Shown: positions 44,039 to 53,533, counted from the stretch's first letter. The stretch: DNA of 64,000 nucleotides from HTCC2207 sp002685195 (GCA_051201675.1 CP179212.1:1550001-1614000), one strand, 5' to 3'. The notes: generated by a model not told the origin, from the sequence alone. Made by a program: numbers and translations.

Positions 44039-45784
44039 ATGAGTAACTATTTTAAAATAACTATCCGAGTTGTGAGTTTAGGTATTTTAGCCCTATTAAC
44101 GTCACTAAGCTGGGCTGACTTAACAGCAAAAGTTGACCGTTCCGTGTTGGATAGTAACGAGACCCTTAGGTTAGAAATACGTTATGACGGCCAAGTATTT
44201 ACCGGCGAACCAGACTTTAAGCCTTTATCCAACGACTTTGATGTCTTGTCTAATAACCGCCAACAAAGTTACAGCAATGTTAATGGCAAAACTGAATCAT
44301 TTACCGCCTGGACAATACAGCTGCGTCCCAAGAGAGCAGGAATATTATTAATTCCATCGATTAGTTTCAAAGGTGATATCAGTAATGCTTTGGAGCTACG
44401 GGTGCGAGCAGCACCTGCAAACCCAACTGCAGCAAACCCAGGTACGCAGCCTATATACACCGAAACTCTGGTGGACAACGATACTGTTTATGTTAACCAG
44501 CAAATTATCTTAACTCACCGCCTGTATACCTCAATTAACTTGAGAGATTACAGTCTCTCTGAGCTAAAAATAGCCAACGCCCTGCTTCATCGTCTAGGTG
44601 ATACGACCTATCAGAAGGTGCTGAACGGCAGAACTTATTTGGTGTTGGAGGTAAAGTATGCAGTGTTTCCGCAATCTGCTGGGCAGTTAGAGATTCCAAG
44701 TCTGCGTTTTGGCGCCTATGAGGTAAATACTCGTAGTCAATTTGGTGTCTTCAATAATCGTGGCAATCAAGTTATTCGTGACACCGAGTCCGTGCAAGTG
44801 AATATTGAGGCTCCGCCAAGTCAAACTGCCGGGCTAGGTTGGATGCCGAGTAGCAAAGTTAGCTTAGAGCAACGCTGGAGTGGAGATCTAGAGAATGCTA
44901 CGGTTGGCGAGCCCATTACACGTACTGTTACCATCACCGCTAAAGGACTTAGTAGTGCTCAAATTACGCCCTTGGAGGTACTCCAGAGCTCAGATTATCG
45001 TGTCTATCCAGACCAGCCTCAGCTCGATCAATCTCTCTCTAGTGAAGGTTTAACTTCAACGAGGATAGAGTCTTTTGCCTTGGTTCCAAACCAGTCCGGC
45101 GAAATAACCCTACCTCCTATCGAAGTGCGTTGGTGGGACATTAATGAACAGAGAGAGCAAATCTCGCGCTTGCCATCAACTACTCTTCAGGTGTTACCCA
45201 GTGTCAGCAATGCAGATGATGATCTAGCTAATGATGGCGCAATAATTGGCGCTACGGCGCTCTCAGATAATGATCTTTCTGCTGAAAGCCCGACGATATC
45301 TAAGCCACCTAATTCAAACCTGATCTCTATTTCTTTAGCATTAAATGCAATTCTTGCTTCGCTAATTGTGGCAATGTTAATCGTACGAAAAACTCAAGCT
45401 CGCAGGGAGAACCAGGATTCCTCAATCGAATCTCAAGGCACTGCACTCCAGACACTACGGCAGCAGCTAAAAACAATAGAAGATGCGGCAAAAAGTGATG
45501 ACCTTATGGCGATGCGTGATGCCATTTTAATGTGGGGTAAAACACTATTTGCTGAACGTCCACCAAAGACACTAAAAGCTCTCGCTGTTAGTTTAGAAGA
45601 TAAAGATATTGAGCAACAATTTGAGCAACTCGATCGCCAGCTCTTTCAGGACAAAAATACTGATTTACCCGAACTCGATATAAAGTTATTACTGAGCCAA
45701 ATTAAGCATCAATCAACTTTTAGCAGAGGAAGTAGTTCTCGAAATAAAGCGGGTCAAGCACTAAAAGATTTATATCCGACGTAA
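44039..45784 (+). CDS. batD: BatD-like exported protein
   Basis: The 581-residue protein has a signal peptide (about residues 1-26, ending SWA), then beta-rich oxygen-tolerance/BatD repeats (DLTAKVDRSVLDSNETLRLEI; PKRAGILLIPSI; GEITLPPIEVRWWD). A transmembrane helix lies at about residues 427-450 and a helical cytosolic tail follows. ATG follows the previous stop directly (TAAATG). BatD proteins are thought to work with the VWA proteins in envelope stress. It is the last gene of the operon. Confidence 0.86.
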   Translation: MSNYFKITIRVVSLGILALLTSLSWADLTAKVDRSVLDSNETLRLEIRYDGQVFTGEPDFKPLSNDFDVLSNNRQQSYSNVNGKTESFTAWTIQLRPKRAGILLIPSISFKGDISNALELRVRAAPANPTAANPGTQPIYTETLVDNDTVYVNQQIILTHRLYTSINLRDYSLSELKIANALLHRLGDTTYQKVLNGRTYLVLEVKYAVFPQSAGQLEIPSLRFGAYEVNTRSQFGVFNNRGNQVIRDTESVQVNIEAPPSQTAGLGWMPSSKVSLEQRWSGDLENATVGEPITRTVTITAKGLSSAQITPLEVLQSSDYRVYPDQPQLDQSLSSEGLTSTRIESFALVPNQSGEITLPPIEVRWWDINEQREQISRLPSTTLQVLPSVSNADDDLANDGAIIGATALSDNDLSAESPTISKPPNSNLISISLALNAILASLIVAMLIVRKTQARRENQDSSIESQGTALQTLRQQLKTIEDAAKSDDLMAMRDAILMWGKTLFAERPPKTLKALAVSLEDKDIEQQFEQLDRQLFQDKNTDLPELDIKLLLSQIKHQSTFSRGSSSRNKAGQALKDLYPT

Positions 45785-45882
45785 ATAATATAGTCCGTTA
45801 GAATTAGATCTTGATACTCTTATACTTAAAGAAAAATTAAAGCTTTTGCGCAACCAAAGCTAATAAAAAATAAGGAATTACC

Positions 45883-46203
45883 ATGGATACTGAAGAGAAG
45901 AGCAACCAGCTTGAGCATGAGACCGCACTTAATAATCAAACTCTGTATTGGCAAGCCAATTTGAAACTCCTCGCCAAACTCTTGGTGGTTTGGTTCGCCG
46001 TGTCTTTCGGTTGTGGAATCATTCTTGTCGATTGGCTCGATCAATTTACCATCGCCGGTTTTAAATTGGGGTTCTGGTTTGCTCAACAAGGTGCTATTTA
46101 TGTGTTTGTTGCTCTCATTTTTGTCTATGCGCGACAAATGAAAATATTAGATAGACAGTTTGATGTCGGGGATGATGACAGCAATCAGGAGCCGCAATCA
46201 TGA
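45883..46203 (+). CDS. DUF4212 small subunit of sodium:solute symporter
   Basis: The 106-residue protein has two membrane helices (KLLAKLLVVWFAVSFGCGII; FAQQGAIYVFVALIFVYA). Its WQANLKLL and WFAQQGAIYVF blocks match the small subunit family found before VC_2705-type symporters. GGAATT lies upstream. The stop overlaps the transporter start (ATGA), a strong sign of a two-part transporter. Confidence 0.88.
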   Translation: MDTEEKSNQLEHETALNNQTLYWQANLKLLAKLLVVWFAVSFGCGIILVDWLDQFTIAGFKLGFWFAQQGAIYVFVALIFVYARQMKILDRQFDVGDDDSNQEPQS

Positions 46204-47981
46204 GCACGCAAGTACTAACTTATTTGTTTGTGGGCGCATCTTTTGCTCTCTATATAGGGATCGCAATTTGGTCACGAGCCGGATCCACCAAAGACTTTTA
46301 CGTCGCCGGTGGTGGAGTGCACCCCGTAGTAAACGGCATGGCCACTGCTGCCGACTGGATGAGTGCTGCCTCGTTTATCTCTATGGCAGGCATCATTTCA
46401 TTTATTGGTCGCGATGGTTCGGTTTACTTATTAGGTTGGACAGGTGGCTACGTCCTGCTGGCACTTCTTCTAGCGCCCTACTTACGTAAATTTGGACGCT
46501 TTACTGTTCCTGATTTTATTGGCGAGCGCTACTACTCCCAGGCTGCACGCATTGTTGCGGTGGTTTGTTTGATCTTCGTTTCCTTTACCTATGTTGCTGG
46601 CCAGATGCGTGGTGTGGGCATTGTTTTTTCTCGGTTTCTTGAAGTAGAAGTGAATACCGGTGTGATAATTGGTATGGCTGTTGTTTTTATGTATGCCGTA
46701 CTTGGTGGTATGAAGGGTATTACCTACACTCAGGTAGCTCAGTATTGTGTTCTGATTTTTGCTTACATGGTGCCAGCAATCTTTATATCTATCATGATCA
46801 CGGGCAACCCCATTCCTCAGCTGGGCTTTGGTGCTGAGGTTACTGATGGTTCAGGTCTATCAGTGTTGCAAAAGCTCGACGGCGTATTGTTAGACCTTGG
46901 TTTTAGTGCCTATACCGCCGGTAGCAAATCAACCATTGATGTTTTTGCAATTACCGCAGCCCTAATGTTTGGCACGGCTGGACTCCCTCACGTCTTGGTG
47001 CGCTTTTTCACGGTACCCAAGGTGTCTGATGCACGTTTGTCCGCAGGTTATGCTCTTGTGTTTATTGCCATTTTATATACTACTGCTCCGGCGGTGGCCT
47101 CATTTGCACGTCTTAATTTAGTCGATACAGTCCACAATACCGCCTATGATGAAGCTCCAGAATGGTTTGGTAATTGGGAAAATACAGGGTTAATCGCCTG
47201 GCAAGATAAAAATGATGACGGCGTTATGCAATATGGCGCTGGTGCCGCATTATCACCTGCGAAACCGATATTTGATGTTGATGGCACTCGTGGTAGTCAT
47301 GGCGAGCGACTGTTAAATAATAAATCCACTGAGTCTGCCAACGAAGTCTATATCGACCGAGACATTATGGTGCTGGCCAACCCTGAGATTGCAGGCTTGC
47401 CCGGCTGGGTGATTGCTCTTGTTGCCGCTGGTGGCGTGGCCGCCGCTCTATCAACGGCTGCTGGGCTGCTACTGGTTATTTCAAGCGCAATCTCTCATGA
47501 CTTACTTAAACAGACCCTCCTCCCAAGAATAACTGAGAAACAGGAATTGCTCTATGCCCGCTTAGCGGCAGCCGTTGCGGTCTGTATCGCCGGACTATTT
47601 GGCATCTATCCTCCCGCCTTTGTCGCCCAAGTCGTTGCTTTTGCGTTTGGCCTTGCCGCTGCATCCCTTTTTCCAGCGTTACTTTTGGGTATCTTTTCCA
47701 AACGCGCCAACAAAGAGGGTGCTATTTCGGGAATGCTAGCAGGCTTAGTATTTACCTTTGCTTACATAGCGTACTTCAAATTTGTTGCACCAGAACTCAA
47801 CAGTGCAGAGTATTGGTTATGGGGTATCTCTCCAGAAGGTATTGGCGCTATAGGCATGTTACTGAATTTTGTGATTGCCATGACAATCAGTCACCTGACT
47901 GCTAAGCCGCCAGCAACTGTCCAAGCACTAGTGGATAATATTCGCATTCCTGGGGGCGCCCAAGCGGCAGAAAATCATTAA
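46200..47981 (+). CDS. sodium:solute symporter, VC_2705-type large subunit
   Basis: The 593-residue protein has about 13 helices and the SSS-family signature KDFYVAGGGVHPVVNGMATA and GYVLLALLLAPYLRKFG. A long extracytoplasmic insert (DEAPEWFGNWENTGL...) sets apart the VC_2705 subgroup from acetate/proline symporters. Na+-coupled uptake of a small carboxylate is likely, but the substrate is unknown. Coupled to the DUF4212 gene. Confidence 0.88.
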   Translation: MSTQVLTYLFVGASFALYIGIAIWSRAGSTKDFYVAGGGVHPVVNGMATAADWMSAASFISMAGIISFIGRDGSVYLLGWTGGYVLLALLLAPYLRKFGRFTVPDFIGERYYSQAARIVAVVCLIFVSFTYVAGQMRGVGIVFSRFLEVEVNTGVIIGMAVVFMYAVLGGMKGITYTQVAQYCVLIFAYMVPAIFISIMITGNPIPQLGFGAEVTDGSGLSVLQKLDGVLLDLGFSAYTAGSKSTIDVFAITAALMFGTAGLPHVLVRFFTVPKVSDARLSAGYALVFIAILYTTAPAVASFARLNLVDTVHNTAYDEAPEWFGNWENTGLIAWQDKNDDGVMQYGAGAALSPAKPIFDVDGTRGSHGERLLNNKSTESANEVYIDRDIMVLANPEIAGLPGWVIALVAAGGVAAALSTAAGLLLVISSAISHDLLKQTLLPRITEKQELLYARLAAAVAVCIAGLFGIYPPAFVAQVVAFAFGLAAASLFPALLLGIFSKRANKEGAISGMLAGLVFTFAYIAYFKFVAPELNSAEYWLWGISPEGIGAIGMLLNFVIAMTISHLTAKPPATVQALVDNIRIPGGAQAAENH

Positions 47982-48217
47982 ACTTCCACTAACTGTTAGG
48001 CATAGATAAGTAGGTTAACTCTTCTTCGAACTACTCAGAAATTTTGATAATTATATTTCATAGTTTCCAGCAGATCAGTTCTAATTTGTTCATAGAAGAG
48101 CTCCAGTAACGCATACGTTTAGCTTTTAATTTGAAACAGAGTTAAAACTTGGCTAAACAACATTATTTGAGTAGCCTTAATCATAGGTTTACAAACTTAA
48201 GATAGCTTTAACTTGAC

Positions 48218-48239
48218 GCATTTATCTATGTAAAATGCG
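48218..48239. promoter_or_regulatory. inverted repeat upstream of the rubredoxin fusion
   Basis: CGCATTT (48218-48224) and AAATGCG (48233-48239) form a 7-bp inverted repeat about 30 bp before the start, a position suited to an operator or promoter-proximal hairpin. The protein that binds is unknown. Confidence 0.3.
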
Positions 48240-48265
48240 CCTTAAATTGGGTCAAAGGAACGAAC

Positions 48266-49939
48266 ATGAATACCTTTAATATTTGGGAGTGCATAATCTG
48301 CGGCTGGTTATACGATGAGTCTCTTGGCTGCCCTGAGGATGGCATCGCTCCCGGTACGCGATGGGAAGATGTTCCTGAAGATTGGACCTGCCCGGTGTGT
48401 GGCGTTTCAAAACAAGATTTTGAGATGGTTAAAACTGGCCCATCCCCGACTCCAATCCCTACTTCTGCTGCTTCTACCGCTCCGATCACTCCCTCCGCTG
48501 ATCAATCATCAACGATTATAAAAGAAGCACCGGGAGAGACTCCAACCTTTACAAATTCAGGCGAACCATTCCAGATTTGGGAATGTATTATCTGCGGCTG
48601 GGTCTATGACGAATCTAAAGGATGGCCGGATGATGATATTTTACCAGGTACCCGATGGGTGGATATCCCAGACGACTGGACATGCCCAGACTGTGGGGTG
48701 GGTAAACAAGATTTTGAGATGATTGCTGTTAGTGCACCTGAGAGTGCACAAAGTAAAGTTAAAACAACTGACACTTTGGAGTTGATTGATCAAGATCAGC
48801 TACCTGTCATCGTTGTGGGCACTGGTCTTGCCGGATATAACCTTGCAAGGGAGTACAGAAAGCTAAATACAACGACACCTTTGATTATGATCACGAGTGA
48901 TGATGGGCGTATGTACTATAAACCCGCTATCTCTACGGGGTATCACACTAATAAAAGCCCAGATCAGTTAGCCACAGCCACGGCTGAAGACATGGCTCTG
49001 GAACTTAGGGCCGAAATACAGACATTTAGCTCTATAAAATCTATTGATGAACATAATCAAGTTGTTGAAACAACGAGTGGAAAGCTGAAATACGCAAAAC
49101 TCGTTCTGGCTACGGGGGCCCGGTGCATTGAATTACCAATCGCCGGTAATGGATTGGAATCAGTGTATTCCATTAATAATTTGATGGACTACTCAACTTT
49201 TCGTCAAGCCATGGAAGGAAAAAAGCACGTGCTTATAATTGGTGGTGGTCTTATTGGATCAGAGTATGCCAATGATCTCATTCAAAGTGGATATGAAGTT
49301 ACAGTTGTTGATCCTCTACCCTCAGTTCTGGGCACTCTGATGCCAAAAGCCGCTTCAGATTCAGTTAAGAATGCTCTTAAAAATGCCGGCGTCCAGTTCC
49401 ACTTTGAAACCGTTGTAGAGAAAATTGAAACTCAAGGAACAGGCATCAAAGCAACCCTTGCTAGCGGTAAGGAAGTAAATGCAGATATTGTCCTATCGGC
49501 TGTTGGTGTGCGACCAGACCTTACTTTGGCTAAAGAGGCAGGTTTACAAACCAACAGAGGTATTATCACCGATAGAAGCCTCAAAACAAGTGCGAATAAT
49601 ATCTATGCTCTTGGAGATTGCGCAGAGGTAGATACACATCTATTGTTTTACGTAGCGCCACTGGTCGAAGGCGCCAAGAAATTAGCGTCAACGATTAATG
49701 GGGATGAACAGCAAGTCTATTACGGCACTATGCCCGTGATTATTAAAACCACCTTGTTCCCTGTAACTGTCTCACCTCCGCCTAAAACTGATGGGCAGTG
49801 GCATATAGATATAGAGAGCCCTAAGGGAGTCAAAGCTGTGTTCAAGACTCCAGAAGGCGAGCTAGTAGGCTACGCACTCACTGGCGACTGTACAAAGTTT
49901 AGAGATGAGCTAAATGTGTCACTTCGGCCCATAATGTGA
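48266..49939 (+). CDS. double rubredoxin fused to rubredoxin-NAD(+) reductase
   Basis: The 557-residue protein carries two rubredoxin domains, each with a CIICG and CPxCG iron site: Cys 9, 12, 42, 45 and Cys 107, 110, 140, 143. They are joined by a Pro/Ser/Thr linker. A full flavin reductase follows, with FAD motif VVGTGLAGYNLA near residue 180, NAD motif IIGGGLIGSEYA near residue 325, and the FAD tail ALGDCAEV. The design is AlkG-like double rubredoxin plus AlkT-like reductase in one chain, passing electrons from NADH to an acceptor such as an alkane hydroxylase. An AAAGGAACGAAC SD precedes it. No hydroxylase gene is in the window, so the partner is unknown. Confidence 0.9.
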   Translation: MNTFNIWECIICGWLYDESLGCPEDGIAPGTRWEDVPEDWTCPVCGVSKQDFEMVKTGPSPTPIPTSAASTAPITPSADQSSTIIKEAPGETPTFTNSGEPFQIWECIICGWVYDESKGWPDDDILPGTRWVDIPDDWTCPDCGVGKQDFEMIAVSAPESAQSKVKTTDTLELIDQDQLPVIVVGTGLAGYNLAREYRKLNTTTPLIMITSDDGRMYYKPAISTGYHTNKSPDQLATATAEDMALELRAEIQTFSSIKSIDEHNQVVETTSGKLKYAKLVLATGARCIELPIAGNGLESVYSINNLMDYSTFRQAMEGKKHVLIIGGGLIGSEYANDLIQSGYEVTVVDPLPSVLGTLMPKAASDSVKNALKNAGVQFHFETVVEKIETQGTGIKATLASGKEVNADIVLSAVGVRPDLTLAKEAGLQTNRGIITDRSLKTSANNIYALGDCAEVDTHLLFYVAPLVEGAKKLASTINGDEQQVYYGTMPVIIKTTLFPVTVSPPPKTDGQWHIDIESPKGVKAVFKTPEGELVGYALTGDCTKFRDELNVSLRPIM

Positions 49940-49977
49940 AAATTTTGCAGCAAAAAAGGGATATAGCTCAGCCCAGT

Positions 49978-50073
49978 TTATAAATTATGCTTTTCAATGT
50001 AGTTCGCAAAAGGATGGGCTGTTAGAAAAACGGGATAACGACAACCTAGAAGTTTCGTTAAAGGGGTTTCCAT
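49978..50073 (-). pseudogene. N-terminal stump of a nitronate monooxygenase
   Basis: The minus strand has a well-placed SD (GGAG, 5 bases) before ATG 50073 and encodes METPLTKLLGCRYPV. This resembles the opening of nitronate monooxygenase/2-nitropropane dioxygenase (TxLTxLLGCRYPI). After 15 residues the similarity ends and the frame closes at 49978, so the gene is reduced to its start. It lies 110 bp downstream of the AMACR gene on the same strand. The call rests on motif recognition. Confidence 0.45.
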
Positions 50074-50182
50074 CAAGTCTCCGAATTTACTGACAATGTC
50101 CCGCTCTCAAGGCAGGGGAATAATCGTTAATATGCGGATCACCAAGATTTCAATCATCGTCCAACAAGACTATAAACTTGAA

Positions 50183-51337
50183 TTAAGCAATTGCGCCATT
50201 GTCTAATAAGGCATCTATCTCATCTTGTTTATACCCAATCTCCAATAGTATCTCTTGACTATCTGCTCCTAAACCGACTGCCCTAAAGCCTGCCTCCGCA
50301 GTGGTCCGAGAAAAGCGCGGAACTGGAGCAGGTTCCCACACATCGCCATCATCTATAAAGGTTTCCCGTGCAACATTGTGTGGATGTTTTCGGGCCTCCG
50401 CCATGGATAAAACAGGCGCAAAGCATACATCTGATCCTTCAAATATGTCGCACCAGGCATCTCTCGTTTTGGTTTTTATGAGGGCTTCGAGTTTATCCGC
50501 CATCTGAGGCCATGTTTTTATTGCCCATTGATTCTGCATCCATTCCGCACTTTCAGACTCTCTTAACTCTAATAGAGTCACTAGCTCTTTGAAAAACTGG
50601 GGTTCAATAGATCCAATGGAAACGTATTTTCCATCACTGGTTTCATAAACATCATAAAAGAATGCACCAGAATCCAGCATATTACCCCCACGCTCATCAG
50701 ACCCTATTCCTGCCTGTAATTGAGAATAGAAGAAGCCCATCAAACTTGCGACGCCATCTACTATAGAACAATCGACGACCTGCCCTTGCCCAGACTGCTG
50801 AGTCTCAAGCAATGCACAAACAAGACCAAAGGCCAGCATCATGCCACCACCGCCATAGTCACCTACAACATTTAGTGGAATCGCAGGTTTCTCTCCTTTG
50901 CGCCCAATTGCATGCAAGACCCCAGTAAGAGCAATGTAGTTGATATCATGTCCCGCCGCATTAGCTAAAGGTCCTGTTTGACCCCAGCCTGTCATCCTCC
51001 CATAAACTAACTTTGGGTTAATTTCTAAACAGACATCGGGTCCCAGACCGAGTTTCTCCATCACACCTGGCCGATAGCCCTCAATTAAGGCATCTGCTGT
51101 ACCAATCAGTTTTCTTGCACAGGCAATTCCCTCCGCAGACTTCATATTGATACAGATGCAGTTCTTGCCTCGATTGTGAACGTCATATTTAGGATTCACT
51201 CCCGCGGTCATCATCTGACCGCCGGGTCGCTCTACACGAACTACCTTGGCCCCCATATCTGCTAGCATCATTCCTGCATAGGGTCCTGGCCCTAGCCCCG
51301 CAAATTCAATAACAGTCTTACCTGACAATGGACCCAT
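50183..51337 (-). CDS. alpha-methylacyl-CoA racemase / CaiB-family CoA transferase
   Basis: The 384-residue protein begins GPLSGKTVIEFAGLGPGPYAG, typical of AMACR-type class III enzymes. Candidate catalytic residues are His near 130 (AGHDINYIALTG) and Asp near 160 (VVGDYGGGGMML), matching the racemase pair His126/Asp156 of mycobacterial MCR. It should racemise 2-methylacyl-CoA esters, for example in branched-chain or sterol side-chain oxidation. It lies 138 bp after the CoA ligase gene on the same strand. Confidence 0.85.
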   Translation of the reverse strand: MGPLSGKTVIEFAGLGPGPYAGMMLADMGAKVVRVERPGGQMMTAGVNPKYDVHNRGKNCICINMKSAEGIACARKLIGTADALIEGYRPGVMEKLGLGPDVCLEINPKLVYGRMTGWGQTGPLANAAGHDINYIALTGVLHAIGRKGEKPAIPLNVVGDYGGGGMMLAFGLVCALLETQQSGQGQVVDCSIVDGVASLMGFFYSQLQAGIGSDERGGNMLDSGAFFYDVYETSDGKYVSIGSIEPQFFKELVTLLELRESESAEWMQNQWAIKTWPQMADKLEALIKTKTRDAWCDIFEGSDVCFAPVLSMAEARKHPHNVARETFIDDGDVWEPAPVPRFSRTTAEAGFRAVGLGADSQEILLEIGYKQDEIDALLDNGAIA

Positions 51338-51475
51338 GCTATCCCCTCACTGAGTAATTTAGTTTGATATGTTGAATCACCCTATTTAATTGTAACGACA
51401 CACAAAATTATAAATACTATTGGCTTTTTAAAACTGATCGCAGGTGTCGTTCAAAAATAATCTCCATACGTATTT

Positions 51476-53017
51476 CTATCCTTCATCCCAATAACTATCT
51501 CTAAGTGCACGCTTATAGAGCTTTCCTGTGGGTAATCGCGGTAGCTCTAGTTGGTAGTCAATAGATCTGGGTACTTTCTGCCTCGACAAATGCTTGCCAA
51601 GATACTGCAGCAGCTCTTCGGTTAACGACTGATCACCTGTTATACCATCAATTGGTTGAATCACTGCTTTGACCTCTTCGCCAAAGTCAGCATTAGGCAC
51701 ACCAAATACAGCTGCATCAGCGACTTTAGGGTGCGAAATTAAGAGGTCTTCACTCTCTTGAGGATAGATATTCACACCGCCGGAAATAATCATAAAAGCT
51801 TTGCGGTCTGTCAAAAATAGAAAGCCATCTTCATCCACATAGCCCACATCACCTACCGTAGTCATTTCACCGCTAGGGGACGTGGCCTCAGCAGTCTTTT
51901 CTGGGTCATTGAAATAACGAAATTCTGAGCCATTGGCAAACCAAAGCGTTCCCGGTTGGCCCTTGGGTGAAGGATTCATTTCATCATCTAGAACAGACAG
52001 CTCACCCGCGACAACTTTCCCAACAGTGCCTGGATGTGCCAACCATTCATGGGAATCGCAAACTGCAAAACCAAGTCCTTCTGTGGCGCCATAGTACTCA
52101 TGGATAATCGGGCCCCACCAGTCAATCATTTGCCGCTTAATTATCTCAGGGCATGGAGCAGCCGCATGCACTGCAAACTCCATAGATGATAAATCGTATT
52201 GCTGCCTCTCCTCATCGCTAAGTTTTAGCATACGGCTAAACATTGTGGGCACCAATTGCGAGTGAGACACCTGATAATGTTCAACTAACCGAAGATACTC
52301 AGCGGGATCGAAACGCTCCATAATGACAACCGTAGCGCCTCGCCGAATCGCCAAATTGATCGCTGCCTGGGGTGCCGAATGGTACAAAGGTGCGGGCGAC
52401 AAATAAACCATATCATCTCGGTACCCTAATATGCCCTCCAAGAACTGAAATACAGGTAATACGCTATCTGGGGCCTGACCTGACAAAGGTCGAATGATGC
52501 CCTTAGGCCGCCCAGTAGTGCCTGATGAATAAAGCATGGAATGCCCTAGTAACTGTTCATCAATCGGGGTCGGCGGGAACGCTTTGAGAGCTTGAGAATA
52601 ACTAATCATACCCTCAGGTAGACTCAAACTGTCACTATCGACCACTAACACTTGCTCAATATTGGGGCATTCAGCCAAAGCCTCAACTGCCACCTCAAGT
52701 TTAGCGGGTGACACAAATAACACTTTAGATTCTGAATTATTAATGATGTAAGCCGCCTCACTTGCCGTGAGATAGGAATTGATGCAGGTATAGAAAAGAC
52801 CTGATCTCTCACCCGCGCCACAAATCTCCAAATAATACTCATTGTTTTCCATGAACATTGAGTAATGGTCACCAGCAACAAGTCCTTGGGACTGTAAATA
52901 ATGCGCTACGCGATTCGATCGCGCCTCAAACTCTTCGTATGAAACGCTGACTCCAGTAGATGCCATAATGAAGGCGGGCCGATCTGGACATTGTTGTGCA
53001 TATTTCTCTGCGTACAT
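51476..53017 (-). CDS. AMP-dependent acyl-CoA synthetase
   Basis: The 513-residue ligase has P-loop motif YSSGTTGRPKGIIRP (about residue 168), HEYYGATEG (about residue 310) and the C-terminal GGVNIYPQE and PTGKLYKR lysine region. It activates an acid as its acyl-CoA. Its neighbour is the AMACR-like gene, so a branched or cyclic acid is plausible. It is the first intact gene of the eroded minus-strand set; the stump upstream is an SDR. Confidence 0.88.
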   Translation of the reverse strand: MYAEKYAQQCPDRPAFIMASTGVSVSYEEFEARSNRVAHYLQSQGLVAGDHYSMFMENNEYYLEICGAGERSGLFYTCINSYLTASEAAYIINNSESKVLFVSPAKLEVAVEALAECPNIEQVLVVDSDSLSLPEGMISYSQALKAFPPTPIDEQLLGHSMLYSSGTTGRPKGIIRPLSGQAPDSVLPVFQFLEGILGYRDDMVYLSPAPLYHSAPQAAINLAIRRGATVVIMERFDPAEYLRLVEHYQVSHSQLVPTMFSRMLKLSDEERQQYDLSSMEFAVHAAAPCPEIIKRQMIDWWGPIIHEYYGATEGLGFAVCDSHEWLAHPGTVGKVVAGELSVLDDEMNPSPKGQPGTLWFANGSEFRYFNDPEKTAEATSPSGEMTTVGDVGYVDEDGFLFLTDRKAFMIISGGVNIYPQESEDLLISHPKVADAAVFGVPNADFGEEVKAVIQPIDGITGDQSLTEELLQYLGKHLSRQKVPRSIDYQLELPRLPTGKLYKRALRDSYWDEG

Positions 53018-53144
53018 TGAATCCCCTCAGCTATTATTGTCATTAGTTTAAAAGTAGTTTCTCAACAGACTATAGGTTGCTAAAAAGATCATATCAATCA
53101 CTAAATAAACATTATGTGACCTAGATACTTTCTAACATAAAGCT

Positions 53145-53317
53145 CTATTGGTCAGCTAGATGAAGAAACACAGGCACCTCACCGCCACCATCCACTTCAA
53201 GCGAAGCCCCAGAAACATAGGCTGCCTGTTAAGATGAGAGATACAAACAGGCATAGGCAATTTCTGAAGATTTAGCTAGGCCCTTCAACTAGTCCTTTTC
53301 GTGATGTAAAAAAAGGA
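53145..53317 (-). pseudogene. C-terminal relic of a short-chain dehydrogenase
   Basis: The minus strand reads LAKSSEIAYACLYLSS, then a TAA stop, then AAYVSGASLEVDGGG and a short tail to TAG at 53145. This is the standard SDR C-terminus (LxKPEEIAxxxLYLxSDxAxYVTGxxLxVDGG), with TAA where Asp/Glu is expected and a second in-frame TAG just before LKGLAK. The first two thirds of the gene are missing. It lies on the same strand, upstream of the CoA ligase. Confidence 0.8.
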
Positions 53318-53334
53318 GGCTTGTGAAAGCCTCC
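53308..53334 (-). terminator. intrinsic terminator downstream of pepN
   Basis: On the minus strand GGAGGCTT, loop TCAC, AAGCCTCC is followed by seven T residues. It lies about 200 bp past pepN, next to the truncated end of the SDR relic. Confidence 0.9.
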
Positions 53335-53533
53335 TAAAGTTTAGGGTCAGATGTAGCTCATATGAGACACACCATTCCGGAACGATGTGATTATTGGTCA
53401 AATGAGCATCAGCACCAATAGTAAAGAAAGCCATTACTGGCCTGATACTTTAACACTAGCCTAAAAAACCAAGTCTCGCTAACCAGTATTACATTAATTT
53501 AAACAGGCACTTAGCTACCAATATCTTGGTCTA

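Larger units (their letters stand above)
53018..53533. other. 515-bp interval with an SDR relic and a terminator
   Basis: No intact gene is seen. It holds the SDR C-terminal relic (53145-53317) and the intrinsic terminator (53308-53334), both listed separately. The stretch at 53341-53533 has an open minus-strand segment (about 53340-53440) without a recognisable family and is left uncalled. Confidence 0.6.

Noticed and set aside
48030..48180. Minus-strand stretch reading ALLELFYEQIRTDLLETMK before the rubredoxin fusion
   Set aside because: Helical and possibly a decayed gene end, but no family is recognised and no start is seen.
53341..53450. Open minus-strand segment MAFFTIGADAHLTNNH between pepN and the SDR relic
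   Set aside because: No recognised family, no SD, interrupted on both sides.
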